Shown: one piece after another, positions 10,972 to 19,525 of the stretch
Position numbering within the stretch: the stretch's first letter is position 1
Layout of the letters: every line of letters begins with the position of its first letter
From: Pseudomonadota bacterium
GTDB taxonomy: Bacteria > Pseudomonadota > Gammaproteobacteria > Burkholderiales > Burkholderiaceae_C
Assembly: GCA_021808525.1 (NCBI GenBank)
Contig: JAKBBK010000025.1
Location: 1-38,788 of the forward strand
DNA: 38,788 nt
Direction of reading: 5' to 3'
Translations under genes and position numbers: made by a program
Notes under the pieces: model-generated
The model's database searches: none
What the model saw: only the letters and a program-made list of their open reading frames with translations
What the model was told of the DNA's origin: nothing

Positions 10972-12150
10972 TCAGGCGACGGCCACGAAACGTTGCACCA
11001 GCGGCACCAGCAGCGCCAGCAACTGCTCGGCTTCCTCGCGCCGCAGCACCAGCGCCGGCAGCAGCCGGATCACCGTGTCGTGGGTGACGTTGATCAGCAG
11101 GCCGGCCTGGCGCGCCTGCTCCACGAGTTCGCCGCAGGGCCGATCGAGCTCGATGCCGATCATCAGGCCGCTGCCGCGCACGTCACGCACGCCGGGCAGG
11201 CCGCCCAGGCGCTCGCGCAACTGCTCGATCATCCAGCCGCCCACGCGGGCCGCGTTGTCCAGCAGGCCTTCGTCCTCGACGATGGCCAGGGTCTCCAGCG
11301 CCGCGCGACAGGCCAGCGGGTTGCCGCCGAAGGTGCTGCCGTGCTGCCCGGGGCCGAACACCCGCGCCGCCTCGCCGTAGCCCAGCAGGGCGCCGATGGG
11401 CACGCCGGAGGCCAGGCCCTTGGCCATCGCCACCACGTCGGGGCGCAGCTCGGCCCACTGGTGCGCCAGCCACCTTCCGGTGCGGCCCATGCCGCACTGC
11501 ACCTCGTCGATCATCAGCAGCCAGCCCTGCTGGTCGCAGACGCGGCGCAGGAAGCGCAGGAACTCGAGCTGCGCCGGGCGGATGCCCCCCTCGCCCTGAA
11601 TGGCCTCGATGAACACCGCGCTCAGGCCCGGGTTGTCCCGCGCGGCGCGCTCCACCGCCGCCTGGTCGTTGAGTTCCACGCGCACGAATCCCTCGACCAG
11701 GGGCTCGAAACCCTTTTGCACCTTGGGGTTTCCGGTGGCCGACAGCGTGGCCAGCGAACGTCCGTGGAAGGCGCCCTCGAACACCAGGATCTGCGGCAGC
11801 GCATGGCCGCGGCGATGCCCCCAGAGCCGCGCCAGCTTGATGGCGGCCTCGTTGGCCTCGAGGCCCGAGTTGCAGAAAAACGCCGCGTCGGCCCCGGAAA
11901 TCTCGCACAGGCGGTCGGCCAGCCGCTCCTGCAGCGGGATCTGGTAGACGTTGGAGCAGTGGATGAGCTTGGCGACCTGGTCGCGCAGCGCCGCCACCAG
12001 GCGCGGGTGCGCGTGGCCGACGGTGTTGACCGCGATGCCGCTGAGGGCGTCCAGGTAGCGCCGGCCCTCGCCATCCCAGACCCACACGCCTTCGCCGTGG
12101 CTCAGAGCCAGCGGCTGGCGGGAATAGTTCTGCATCAGGTGGCCGGGCAT
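10972..12150 (-). CDS. argD: Acetylornithine aminotransferase (class III)
   Basis: ArgD is a PLP enzyme that transaminates N-acetylglutamate semialdehyde in arginine synthesis, and often also works in the lysine pathway. The 392-residue product has the family pattern: HCSNVYQIPLQ, NSGLEANEAAIKLAR, FHGRSLATL, IDEVQCGMGRTG with the PLP-binding Asp, and the Schiff-base lysine in AMAKGLASGVPIGA. GSTFGGNPLAC follows. ATG 12150 was chosen because GAGGAA lies about eight bases upstream and the protein then starts close to QNYSRQPL as in relatives. The exact substrate (acetylornithine, or succinylornithine as in AstC) is not separable by eye, but pairing with argF favours biosynthesis. Confidence 0.94.
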   Translation of the reverse strand: MPGHLMQNYSRQPLALSHGEGVWVWDGEGRRYLDALSGIAVNTVGHAHPRLVAALRDQVAKLIHCSNVYQIPLQERLADRLCEISGADAAFFCNSGLEANEAAIKLARLWGHRRGHALPQILVFEGAFHGRSLATLSATGNPKVQKGFEPLVEGFVRVELNDQAAVERAARDNPGLSAVFIEAIQGEGGIRPAQLEFLRFLRRVCDQQGWLLMIDEVQCGMGRTGRWLAHQWAELRPDVVAMAKGLASGVPIGALLGYGEAARVFGPGQHGSTFGGNPLACRAALETLAIVEDEGLLDNAARVGGWMIEQLRERLGGLPGVRDVRGSGLMIGIELDRPCGELVEQARQAGLLINVTHDTVIRLLPALVLRREEAEQLLALLVPLVQRFVAVA

Positions 12151-12314
12151 GGGCTGTTCCTCGATGATGGGCCATGGGCAGGCATCGGCGGCTGCGGGTA
12201 CCGTCCTGCGCTGGCGTGCTTCGGAAGGGATGCGCGCCACGGAGACGGCGCGGCGGCCCGCCCGCATGCTTCGGGCCGCCTTCGCACCGCCCGCGGTTTC
12301 GCGCGGATCGACCG

Positions 12315-12320
12315 ATTATA
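12315..12320 (-). promoter_or_regulatory. Candidate -10 element for argD-argF
   Basis: A perfect TATAAT on the minus strand overlaps the TAA stop of the upstream EAL gene and lies about 165 bases before argD. The sequence 17 bases further upstream (CTGGAT) is a poor -35, so this rests on the -10 alone. If real, argD-argF would be transcribed independently of the signalling genes. Confidence 0.3.
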
Positions 12321-14778
12321 GGAAGCGCTGCTCGCGCATCCAGGCGGCCAGGGCGTCGGCGGGCATCGGGCGGGCGAAGCGATACCCCTGGGCGAAGTCG
12401 CAATCGTGCCGGCGCAGGAAGTCCAGCTGCGCCTGGGTCTCCACGCCCTCGGCCACCACGCGCAGTCCCAGGCCATGCGCCATGGTGACGATCGCAGCGA
12501 CGATGGCCCGGTCGCTGGCGTGCTCCTCGATGCCGCTGACAAAGCTGCGGTCGATCTTGAGTTCGTCGACGGCGAAACGCTTGAGGTAGGACAGGGAGGA
12601 AAAGCCCGTGCCGAAATCGTCGATGCTGACCGCGAAGCCCGCGGCCTTGAGCTGGTCCACCTTGGCGCCGCAAGCCAGGGGGTCGGCCATGGCGCTCTCG
12701 GTGAGTTCCAGGCAGATGCGCTGCGGGGCGACCTGGTGCTGGCGCACGATGGCCAGCAGGCAATCCACCATGTCGTCATCCTGGAAATGCACGGCCGACA
12801 GGTTCAGGCTCAGCAGGCCGGTCCGCAGCCCCTGCTCGTCCCAGGCGCGCAACTGGCGACAGGCCTCGTGCAAGACCCACTCGGTCAGCTCGCCGATCAG
12901 GCCGCAAGCCTCGGCCACCGGCACGAAGGTCGCCGGGGACACCAGCGTGCCCTCGTCGCGGCGCCAGCGCAGCAAGGCCTCGCAACCATGCAGCCGGGCG
13001 TCGCCGGCCCGCAACTGCGGCTGGTAGGCGAGAAACAGATCCCCGCCCCGCGCGATCGCGCGGCGCAAGGCCTGTTCCAGGTCGAAACGCTCGCGCAGGT
13101 CCTGCACCAGGCTCGGGCTGTAGCGCTGCACGGGGTCCGTGCCCGGCTGGCGCGCGCGCTGCAGCGCGGACTCCGCCTGCAGCAGCAGATCCTCGGCGTC
13201 GTCGCCTTCCCGCACCCCCAGGCTCAGGCCCACGGCGACGTCCAGCACCGACTGCCCGCCGCCCATCTCGAAAGGCTCGGCCAGGGCGTGCTGCAGGCGC
13301 TCGCCCAGCGGGCGCAGCTCGGACTCCGATGCGAGTTCCCCGAGCACGGCGAAGCGCGCCTCGGAGATGCGCGCGACCAGGAAATGCGCGGCACACAGGC
13401 CGCGCAGGCGCTGCGCCGCATGGCGCAAGGCCTGGCGCGCCAGGCTGTTGCCGGCCACGCTGGCCAGGCCCTGGCGCTCGCCCAGGGCCAGCACCAGCAC
13501 GCCGATCGGTGGCCCGCCGGCGTCGCGGCCTTGCAGCCCCTGGCGCAAGTGCTCGATGAACGAGGCCCGGTTGGGCAGGCTGGTCACCTCGTCGTGGGTG
13601 CCGCGGTAGAGCAACTGCGCCTCGCGGGACTTGCGCTCGGTGATGTCGCGCACCACCTCCCAGATGCCCACCGCCTCGCCGGCGGCGTCGCGGCGCAGCA
13701 TGGCCGAGGCCTCGACCCAGCGCGGCGAACCGTCCGCCACGCGCACATGCCCCTCATAGGGCCCGAGGGTCTGCCACAGCAGGCAGTCGCCGCGCAGGCC
13801 CTGCCAGTCGGGGCCGGCAGCAGGGTCGAAGGCATGGGCCTCGTCGTGCCAGCCGTGGGTGCGCCCGCCGAACATGCCCACGTAGCGGTCATTGCATTGC
13901 TGGATGGAGCCGTCCAGCGCGTACAGGGCGACGGCCTCGTCCAGATGCTCGAAAAAATCCCGCAGCTTGTGCTCCTCCGCCTGCAGCTGCTGCTGCAGCC
14001 CGACCTCCACCGACACATCCTCGAACAGCCAGGCCCAGGTGAGGGAGCGCCCGCGCACGGGAGCCAGGGTCACGCGCAGGGCGCGCGGGCTGCCCTGGGG
14101 GAAATGCCACAGCCGCGTGCTGCCGGGAACCGGCGCGTCGGCCTCGAGCATGGCCCTCGCCTGCTCGTGGATCTCCCGGGCGTCGCTGGATCGCCCGATC
14201 ATCTCCCGCAAGGCCCGCGCCAGCTCCGGCACCGCGATCTCGCCCACCGGCAGGCCCAGCAACGCCGCCGCGTTGGCGTTCACGTAGCCCAGCGCCCCCT
14301 CGGGGTGCACCAGGGCCATGGCCTGGGGCAGCGATTCGGCCAGCGCACGCATCTGCGCATCGGCCAGGTCCTGCAGCGGCGTGGCCTCGGCGCTGCGCAC
14401 CAGCACGTCGAGCACCAGCTCGATCAGGCCCTCCTGGCGCAGCACCTCGGGCGGCACGTCCCGCGCCCGATCCCAGGCCACGAACACGCCCAGGGCCCCG
14501 CCCCCGGCCAGGGAACGCCGCAGGTACAGCAAGGCCGCCGGAGCGGCCCGCAGGCGCGCGCGCAAGGCCATGGGCAGCAGCGCGAGAATGCGCGCCGGAT
14601 CGTGCAGCAGCTCGATGCCCTCCGCGCAGCCCGGAGCCAGGAAGGCCCCGTCGATCCACCCGGCGGGCAGGCACAGCACGGGACGCGCCGCCCGGCGCTC
14701 GTCGGCGCGCCAGAAACACACCCCCGAGGCCTGCAGATAGTGCAGCAGCTCGGCGACGTAGCGCAGGCGACTAGGCAT
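12316..14778 (-). CDS. PAS-GGDEF-EAL protein, probable c-di-GMP phosphodiesterase with degenerate GGDEF
   Basis: This 820-residue protein has no evident membrane segment. After an unassigned N-terminal region (about 1-130) come two PAS-like domains (about 135-245 and 260-380, the second ending in a PAC segment before DITERKSREAQLLYRG), a GGDEF domain (about 385-545) and an EAL domain (about 565-815). The GGDEF signature is replaced by SEARF, so cyclase activity is not expected. The EAL domain keeps its key residues: Glu600 in the EAL motif, Asn659, Glu691 in ELTES, Asp720-Asp721 in DDFGTG, Lys741 and Glu777 in AEGVE. It should therefore hydrolyse c-di-GMP to pGpG, perhaps with the dead GGDEF as a GTP-sensing module. 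Its ATG overlaps the end of the RsbQ-like gene by 8 bases, so the two are translationally linked. Confidence 0.93.
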   Translation of the reverse strand: MPSRLRYVAELLHYLQASGVCFWRADERRAARPVLCLPAGWIDGAFLAPGCAEGIELLHDPARILALLPMALRARLRAAPAALLYLRRSLAGGGALGVFVAWDRARDVPPEVLRQEGLIELVLDVLVRSAEATPLQDLADAQMRALAESLPQAMALVHPEGALGYVNANAAALLGLPVGEIAVPELARALREMIGRSSDAREIHEQARAMLEADAPVPGSTRLWHFPQGSPRALRVTLAPVRGRSLTWAWLFEDVSVEVGLQQQLQAEEHKLRDFFEHLDEAVALYALDGSIQQCNDRYVGMFGGRTHGWHDEAHAFDPAAGPDWQGLRGDCLLWQTLGPYEGHVRVADGSPRWVEASAMLRRDAAGEAVGIWEVVRDITERKSREAQLLYRGTHDEVTSLPNRASFIEHLRQGLQGRDAGGPPIGVLVLALGERQGLASVAGNSLARQALRHAAQRLRGLCAAHFLVARISEARFAVLGELASESELRPLGERLQHALAEPFEMGGGQSVLDVAVGLSLGVREGDDAEDLLLQAESALQRARQPGTDPVQRYSPSLVQDLRERFDLEQALRRAIARGGDLFLAYQPQLRAGDARLHGCEALLRWRRDEGTLVSPATFVPVAEACGLIGELTEWVLHEACRQLRAWDEQGLRTGLLSLNLSAVHFQDDDMVDCLLAIVRQHQVAPQRICLELTESAMADPLACGAKVDQLKAAGFAVSIDDFGTGFSSLSYLKRFAVDELKIDRSFVSGIEEHASDRAIVAAIVTMAHGLGLRVVAEGVETQAQLDFLRRHDCDFAQGYRFARPMPADALAAWMREQRFL

Positions 14779-15598
14779 CGTCGGGGTCCGACAGGCACTC
14801 CCGCAGCGCCTCGGCCACCGGCTCGGGCGTGGTCATGTGGGGGAAATGGCCGTGGGCGTCGATCCACAGCAGGCGCTTCGCGCGGCCCTGCTCGGCCAGC
14901 CACTGCGAGGCGCTCACGGGCACCACCGGGTCGCGCTGCGCGGCGATCACGTACAGGGGGGTGGCCAGGCGGCGCACGTCCTCGCGATGGTCGGACAGCA
15001 GGGTCGCGCGCAGCATGCCCAGGGCGATGTCCGGGCGCAGCGCCAGCAGGCAGTCGGTGAATTCGGAGGCGCCGAAATGGGCGCCGCGGGCGCCCACCAC
15101 GTTGCGCGCGAATCCGTTGGCCCAGGCCACGTAGTCGGCCCCCATGCCCGCCAGCAGGGCCTCGGCCCCGGCGCGGCTGAGCCCGCCGACATAGCCCTCG
15201 TCGGGGTCGTCCACGTAGCGGGCCGAGGCGCCGATGGCGATCACGCGCGAGAACAGTCCCGGCACCGCGTTGGCCGCCAGCAGCCCGACCATGGCACCCA
15301 GCGAATGCCCGACATAGACGGCCCGCGACACACCGAGCTCCTGCGCCAGCATGACCAGGTCCTCGGCGAAGCCGAACAGATTGCGATGGCGCTCGGGGTG
15401 AAACCACGCCTGGGTGTGCGGGGTCGCGCCGGCGAGGTCGTAGCGCAGCACCTGCCGGCCCGTGCCCAGCAGGCCGGGCAACTGGGCATCCCAGCTGCTC
15501 TGGTCGGCGCCGAAGCCATGGCCCAGCACCATCCAGCGCGCCCCACTGCCGCGCACGGTGGCGTTCAGGCCCTCGGCCCAGGTCCTCGTGCCCGGCAT
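14771..15598 (-). CDS. RsbQ-like alpha/beta hydrolase
   Basis: The 275-residue product resembles RsbQ, the alpha/beta hydrolase that in Bacillus works with the PAS-domain phosphatase RsbP in energy-stress sensing. Visible features are the oxyanion segment LGHGFGADQSSW near residue 25, the nucleophile elbow GHSLGAM, an acid in QRDPVVP and a histidine in AHGHFPHMT near the C-terminus, giving a complete Ser-Asp-His triad. There is no signal peptide. ATG 15598 was chosen because a strong GAGGGGG ribosome site precedes it; the frame is open further upstream, but that part crosses the rpsT terminator. The gene overlaps the PAS-GGDEF-EAL gene by 8 bases, matching the known habit of RsbQ-type hydrolases to pair with PAS-linked output proteins. 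The small-molecule substrate is unknown. Confidence 0.9.
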   Translation of the reverse strand: MPGTRTWAEGLNATVRGSGARWMVLGHGFGADQSSWDAQLPGLLGTGRQVLRYDLAGATPHTQAWFHPERHRNLFGFAEDLVMLAQELGVSRAVYVGHSLGAMVGLLAANAVPGLFSRVIAIGASARYVDDPDEGYVGGLSRAGAEALLAGMGADYVAWANGFARNVVGARGAHFGASEFTDCLLALRPDIALGMLRATLLSDHREDVRRLATPLYVIAAQRDPVVPVSASQWLAEQGRAKRLLWIDAHGHFPHMTTPEPVAEALRECLSDPDDA

Positions 15599-15780
15599 GT
15601 CCCCCTCACGCGCTGTGGGCGTGCCGGAGCCGGCTCGGCCCGCGACACGATTTGTCATGTTGCACGCAAACACTCGCAGCTTTTGCGCGCATGCCTCGCA
15701 TGATGCTTGCCGGAAAGAACTTTGTGAAGCCTTGTGCGACGAACGTTGCAACACTCTTGTGAGGAGCCGCACGACGCGCA

Positions 15781-15811
15781 GCAAAAAGCCCGCACAGGGC
15801 GGGCTTTTTGC
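15781..15811 (-). terminator. Intrinsic terminator of rpsT
   Basis: GCAAAAAGCCCGC (15781-15793) and GCGGGCTTTTTGC (15799-15811) form a perfect 13-bp stem around a 5-base loop. Read leftward, it is a GC-rich stem followed by a T-run, about 60 bases after the rpsT stop. By symmetry it would also work rightward. It separates rpsT from the RsbQ-like gene, which must have its own promoter between here and 15598. Confidence 0.92.
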
Positions 15812-15869
15812 TGTGATGCTTCGGCAGGAACCCCGCACACGGCGGGACCCTGCGCCGACCCGGGCCGAC

Positions 15870-16166
15870 TCAGGCCCCCATCGCCCTCAGCGCGGCGTTC
15901 AGGCGGCTCTTGTCGCGGGCCGCCTTGTTGGGGTGGAACAGGCCCTTGCGGGCGATGGAGTCCAGCACCGGCACGGCCGCCTTGAAGGCTTCCGCGGCGC
16001 GCTCCTTGTCGCCGGCGGCGATGGCCTTGCGCACCGACTTCACCGCGGTGCGAAAGCGCGAACGCATCGCCGAGTTCGCGGCATTGAGCTTGATGTCCTG
16101 ACGCGCGCGCTTGCGCCCGGAGGGCGTGCGGGCGCTCTTCTTTTTCGCTTGCGCGGATGTCGCCAT
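15870..16166 (-). CDS. rpsT: 30S ribosomal protein S20
   Basis: This 98-residue, very basic protein starts [20 protein letters not shown] and continues with [22 protein letters not shown] and [14 protein letters not shown], all typical of S20, which binds 16S rRNA in the small subunit. Length is slightly above the E. coli protein (87 residues), as usual in betaproteobacteria. It is monocistronic, with its own promoter (16204-16231) and intrinsic terminator (15781-15811), and is divergent from murJ, a conserved neighbour. Confidence 0.98.
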   Translation of the reverse strand: MATSAQAKKKSARTPSGRKRARQDIKLNAANSAMRSRFRTAVKSVRKAIAAGDKERAAEAFKAAVPVLDSIARKGLFHPNKAARDKSRLNAALRAMGA

Positions 16167-16203
16167 GGAAATTGACCTCGAAAAAATTCCGGGAAAAGTG
16201 TCG

Positions 16204-16231
16204 AGTATAGCTGCAAAGGCCCTTTGCGCAA
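16204..16231 (-). promoter_or_regulatory. Probable sigma-70 promoter of rpsT
   Basis: On the minus strand TTGCGC (16226-16231) and TATACT (16204-16209) are separated by 16 bases, giving a leader of about 30 bases before the rpsT ATG at 16166. The -10 differs from consensus at one position, and the -35 keeps TTG. Confidence 0.6.
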
Positions 16232-16274
16232 AGGCCGTGGGGCTCCAGAAGGGAGTTTCGCCGCGGCTCCCCCC

Positions 16275-16280
16275 TATAAT
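16275..16280 (+). promoter_or_regulatory. TATAAT -10 immediately upstream of murJ
   Basis: A perfect TATAAT ends eight bases before the GTG start of murJ at 16289. If used, transcription would begin at or within a base or two of the start codon, giving a leaderless or nearly leaderless mRNA. No good -35 is visible 16-18 bases upstream, and no ribosome site lies between the -10 and the GTG. Confidence 0.45.
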
Positions 16281-16288
16281 CCGTCCCC

Positions 16289-17836
16289 GTGAACCTGCTG
16301 CGCGCCGCCTACACCGTCTCGCTGATGACCCTGGTGTCGCGCATCACGGGCCTGGCGCGCGAGGTGCTGATCGCCCGCTATTTCGGGGCCACGGCGTGGA
16401 CCGACGCGTTCAATGTCGCCTTCCGCCTGCCCAACCTGTTGCGACGCCTGTTCGCCGAGGGCGCATTCTCGCAGGCTTTCATCCCCATCCTGGCGGCGTC
16501 GCGCGAGAACGACAGCGCGGAGGACAACCGGCGCCTGATCGACGACGTCGCCACGGCGCTGGCCTGGATCCTCGCGGGGGTCAGCGTGGCGGGAATGATC
16601 GCGGCGCCGCTGCTGGTGCTGCTCACGGCCTCCGGCCTGCACCCGGCCGCCTTCGACGCGGCGGCCTGGATGACCCGCCTGATGTTCCCCTACGCGGGCA
16701 TCATTTCCCTGGTGGCGCTGTCGGCGGGCATTCTCAATACCTGGAAGCACTTCACGGTGTCCTCGCTGACCCCGGCGCTGCTCAACCTGAGCGTGATCGC
16801 CGCGGCGGTGCTGCTGCACGGGCTCATGCACCCGCCGGTGTACGCGCTGGCGCTGGGGGTGATGGCGGGGGGCGTCGTGCAACTGGCCGTGCAGGTGCCG
16901 GCGCTGCGGCGTTATGCCATCCTGCCGCGCCTGCACCTGAACTTCCTGGCGGCCTGGCGCTCTCCCGGGGTGCGCCGGGTGGTCAAGCAGATGCTGCCGG
17001 CCAGCCTGTCGGTCTCGGTGGCGCAGGTCTCGCTGGTGATCAACACCCAGATCGCCTCCCACCTGCGTCCGGGCAGCGTGTCCTGGCTGGCCTACGCCGA
17101 CCGCCTGATGGAATTCCCCACGGCCCTGCTGGGCGTGGCCCTGGGCTCGGTGCTGCTGCCCAGCCTGTCGCGCGCCCACGCGGCCAGCGATGCCCGGCGC
17201 TACAGCTCGCTGCTGGACTGGGGGCTGCGTCTGGCGCTGCTGCTGGCGCTGCCGGCGGCCATCGCACTGGGCGTGTTCGCCACCCCGCTGGTGGCCATCC
17301 TGTTCCAGTATGGGCATTTCAACGCCGCCGACGTGGAACAGACCACACGCGCGCTGCGCTGCTACGGGGTCGGGCTGCTGGGCCTGGTCGGGGTCAAGAT
17401 CCTGGCGCCGGGCTTCTACGCCCGGCGCGACATCCGCACCCCGGTGAAAATGGCCCTGGTCGTGCTGGTGTGCACCCAGTTGCTCAACATCGTGTTCGTG
17501 CCCCGCCTGGAACATGCGGGCCTGGCGCTGGCCATTTCCTGCGGTGCGCTGCTCAATGCCAGCCTGCTGCTGGGCGGCCTGTGGCGGCGCGGCAGCTACC
17601 GTGCGCAACCGGGCTGGGCCGGCTTCGGAAGCCGCGTGCTGCTGGCCCAGGTTCCGCTGACCCTGGTCCTCGGCTGGGGTGCGGCGCGTCTGCCCTGGCT
17701 GGACTGGCCCGGCGCCCATGCCCACCTGCTGCGCCTGGGCGCCGCCTTCGGCCTGCTGGCGGCGGCGGCGCTGGCCTATTTCGCCACCCTGGCGCTGCTG
17801 GGCCTGCGACCCGGGCATTTCCGCCACGCGGAGTGA
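16289..17836 (+). CDS. murJ: Lipid II flippase MurJ
   Basis: MurJ flips lipid II across the inner membrane for peptidoglycan synthesis. The 515-residue product is hydrophobic throughout, consistent with 14 membrane helices. Residues known to be essential in E. coli MurJ fall at the same numbers here: Arg18 and Arg24 (in SRITGLAR), Asp39 (in [10 protein letters not shown]) and Arg52 (in PNLLRRLF). [11 protein letters not shown] is also diagnostic. This numbering supports the GTG start at 16289. It is divergent from rpsT, and a small TraR/DksA-type gene follows after 89 bases. Confidence 0.97.
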   Translation: MNLLRAAYTVSLMTLVSRITGLAREVLIARYFGATAWTDAFNVAFRLPNLLRRLFAEGAFSQAFIPILAASRENDSAEDNRRLIDDVATALAWILAGVSVAGMIAAPLLVLLTASGLHPAAFDAAAWMTRLMFPYAGIISLVALSAGILNTWKHFTVSSLTPALLNLSVIAAAVLLHGLMHPPVYALALGVMAGGVVQLAVQVPALRRYAILPRLHLNFLAAWRSPGVRRVVKQMLPASLSVSVAQVSLVINTQIASHLRPGSVSWLAYADRLMEFPTALLGVALGSVLLPSLSRAHAASDARRYSSLLDWGLRLALLLALPAAIALGVFATPLVAILFQYGHFNAADVEQTTRALRCYGVGLLGLVGVKILAPGFYARRDIRTPVKMALVVLVCTQLLNIVFVPRLEHAGLALAISCGALLNASLLLGGLWRRGSYRAQPGWAGFGSRVLLAQVPLTLVLGWGAARLPWLDWPGAHAHLLRLGAAFGLLAAAALAYFATLALLGLRPGHFRHAE

Positions 17837-17925
17837 GCAGCCTGCTTGCCGCGGATCAAGGACCGCGCAGCCGGGCACGGCCACAATCGGCTCCAGGACG
17901 GCCCCCGCCGTCGCCGGAGACCGCC

Positions 17926-18294
17926 ATGCCCCTCAGCCCGCAGGACCTGCAACGCATCGAACAGGAACTCCGCGGCCGGCGCGCCGCCGTGCTCGAGGAA
18001 CTGCGGCGCGAGACCCGCGACGAGGACGGCCTGCTGAGCCTGCCCAGCCACCGGGGCGAGAGCGACCGCGGCGTGGATTTCGAGATGGAGGCCGTGGACC
18101 TGGCGCAAAGCCTGCGCGACGCGGGGGAGATCCAGGCCATCGACGCCGCCCTGCGGCGCCTGCGAGACGGCCACTACGGACAATGCGCCGATTGCGGCGA
18201 GGCCATCGAGACCGCGCGCCTGCTGGCGCAGCCCGCCGCGCCACGCTGCGCCGCCTGCCAGCAGCACTTCGAGCGCACCCACGCCAGCGCCTGA
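17926..18294 (+). CDS. TraR/DksA-family zinc-finger protein
   Basis: This 122-residue protein has an N-terminal alpha-helical, charged half (about 1-75) and a four-cysteine zinc finger: CADC at about 87-90 and CAAC at about 109-112. This is the TraR/DksA layout, but it is shorter than DksA proper (about 150 residues) and I do not see the DxxDxA coiled-coil tip used by DksA to modulate RNA polymerase, so a DksA function is not claimed. ATG 17926 is the only start giving a compact family-like N-terminus. It follows murJ on the same strand and converges with purM. Confidence 0.85.
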   Translation: MPLSPQDLQRIEQELRGRRAAVLEELRRETRDEDGLLSLPSHRGESDRGVDFEMEAVDLAQSLRDAGEIQAIDAALRRLRDGHYGQCADCGEAIETARLLAQPAAPRCAACQQHFERTHASA

Positions 18295-18316
18295 GCCCGG
18301 CGGCGCCCGCGGCGCC

Positions 18317-19369
18317 TCAGCGCGCGACCACCGCGGCCTGGCCCTCGGGACGCGGGGCGATGTGCCCGATGCGCGCGCAGGTCTCGCCCGCCGCCTGCAG
18401 CGCCTGTTGCGCCGCATCGGCGTGTTCGGGCGCCAGCACCAGCACGTAGCCGATGCCGCAGTTGAAGGTGCGCAGCATCTCGTGTTCGTCGATGCCGCCT
18501 TCGCGCTGCAGCCAGTCGAAGACCTCGGGGCGGCGCCACGAGCCCTGCTCCAGCACGCATTGCAGCCCCTCGGGAAGCACGCGGGGAATGTTCTCCAGCA
18601 ACCCGCCGCCGGTGATGTGGGCCATGGCCCGCACCTCGGTGTCGGCCAGCAGCGCCAGCACCGGGCGGCAGTAGATGCGCGTGGGCATCATCACCGCATC
18701 GCGGAAATCCATGCCGTCCAGGCGCTCGGGCAGGCGCGACTGCGCGCGCTCGATGATCTTGCGCACCAGGGAATAGCCGTTGGAGTGCACCCCGCTGGAG
18801 GCCAGGCCCAGCACCACGTCGCCGGCGCGGGTTTCGCGGCCGGAGATCAGGCGCGACTTCTCCGCCGCGCCCACGCAGAAGCCCGCCAGGTCGTATTCGC
18901 CATCCGGGTACATGCCGGGCATCTCGGCCGTCTCGCCCCCGATCAGCGCGCAGCCCGCGATCTCGCAGCCGCGGGCGATGCCCCCGACCACGCGCGCGGC
19001 CACGCCCACTTCCAGCTTGCCGCAGGCGAAGTAGTCGAGGAAGAACAACGGCTCGGCCCCCTGCACCAGCACGTCGTTGACGCTCATGGCCACGAGATCG
19101 ATGCCCACGCTGTCGTGGCGCTGCCAGGCGAAGGCCAGGCGCAGCTTGGTGCCCACGCCGTCGGTGCCGGACACCAGCACCGGCTCGCGGTAGCGCCGCG
19201 GCACCTCGAACAACGCGCCGAAGCCGCCGATGCCCGCCAGCACGCCCTCGCGCATGGTGCGGGCCGCCAGGGGCTTGATGGCATCGACCAGCGCGTCGCC
19301 GGCGTCGATGTCGACCCCGGCGTCGCGATAGCTCAGGCCGGTGCGGGAGGATTCGTTCTGGGAGGACAT
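18317..19369 (-). CDS. purM: Phosphoribosylformylglycinamidine cyclo-ligase (AIR synthetase)
   Basis: PurM closes the imidazole ring to form AIR in purine synthesis, using ATP. The 350-residue product starts with [19 protein letters not shown] and has the ATP-site segment [11 protein letters not shown], then [28 protein letters not shown] and [15 protein letters not shown], all signature segments. Length is normal. ATG 19369 gives the family N-terminus, although the frame stays open far upstream. It is divergent from the AI-2E transporter gene; a purM next to a PerM-type transporter and hda is a recurrent proteobacterial arrangement. Confidence 0.97.
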   Translation of the reverse strand: MSSQNESSRTGLSYRDAGVDIDAGDALVDAIKPLAARTMREGVLAGIGGFGALFEVPRRYREPVLVSGTDGVGTKLRLAFAWQRHDSVGIDLVAMSVNDVLVQGAEPLFFLDYFACGKLEVGVAARVVGGIARGCEIAGCALIGGETAEMPGMYPDGEYDLAGFCVGAAEKSRLISGRETRAGDVVLGLASSGVHSNGYSLVRKIIERAQSRLPERLDGMDFRDAVMMPTRIYCRPVLALLADTEVRAMAHITGGGLLENIPRVLPEGLQCVLEQGSWRRPEVFDWLQREGGIDEHEMLRTFNCGIGYVLVLAPEHADAAQQALQAAGETCARIGHIAPRPEGQAAVVAR

Positions 19370-19431
19370 ATCGGGGTGGTCTTGGCCGCGCGCGCCGGCC
19401 CGGCGGGCCGCGACGCCTAAAATAGCCTGGC

Positions 19432-19437
19432 ATTGTA
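19432..19437 (-). promoter_or_regulatory. Candidate -10 of purM
   Basis: TACAAT on the minus strand lies about 62 bases before the purM ATG. The position 17 bases further upstream reads TGTCGG, a weak -35. On the opposite strand TAAAAT (19418-19423) could be the -10 for the divergent transporter gene. Both are tentative. Confidence 0.3.
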
Positions 19438-19525
19438 GGGTGCGCGTCGGAGCGCCGACACGCTGATCGGCCAACGCGTAGGTACGCCGGGCCGCCCCGC
19501 ACCGTCCGCCCCTCCGCCACGACCC

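Noticed and set aside
10003-12321. A 772-codon plus-strand frame opposite argF and argD
   Set aside because: Antisense shadow with no recognisable domain; argF and argD motifs are on the other strand.
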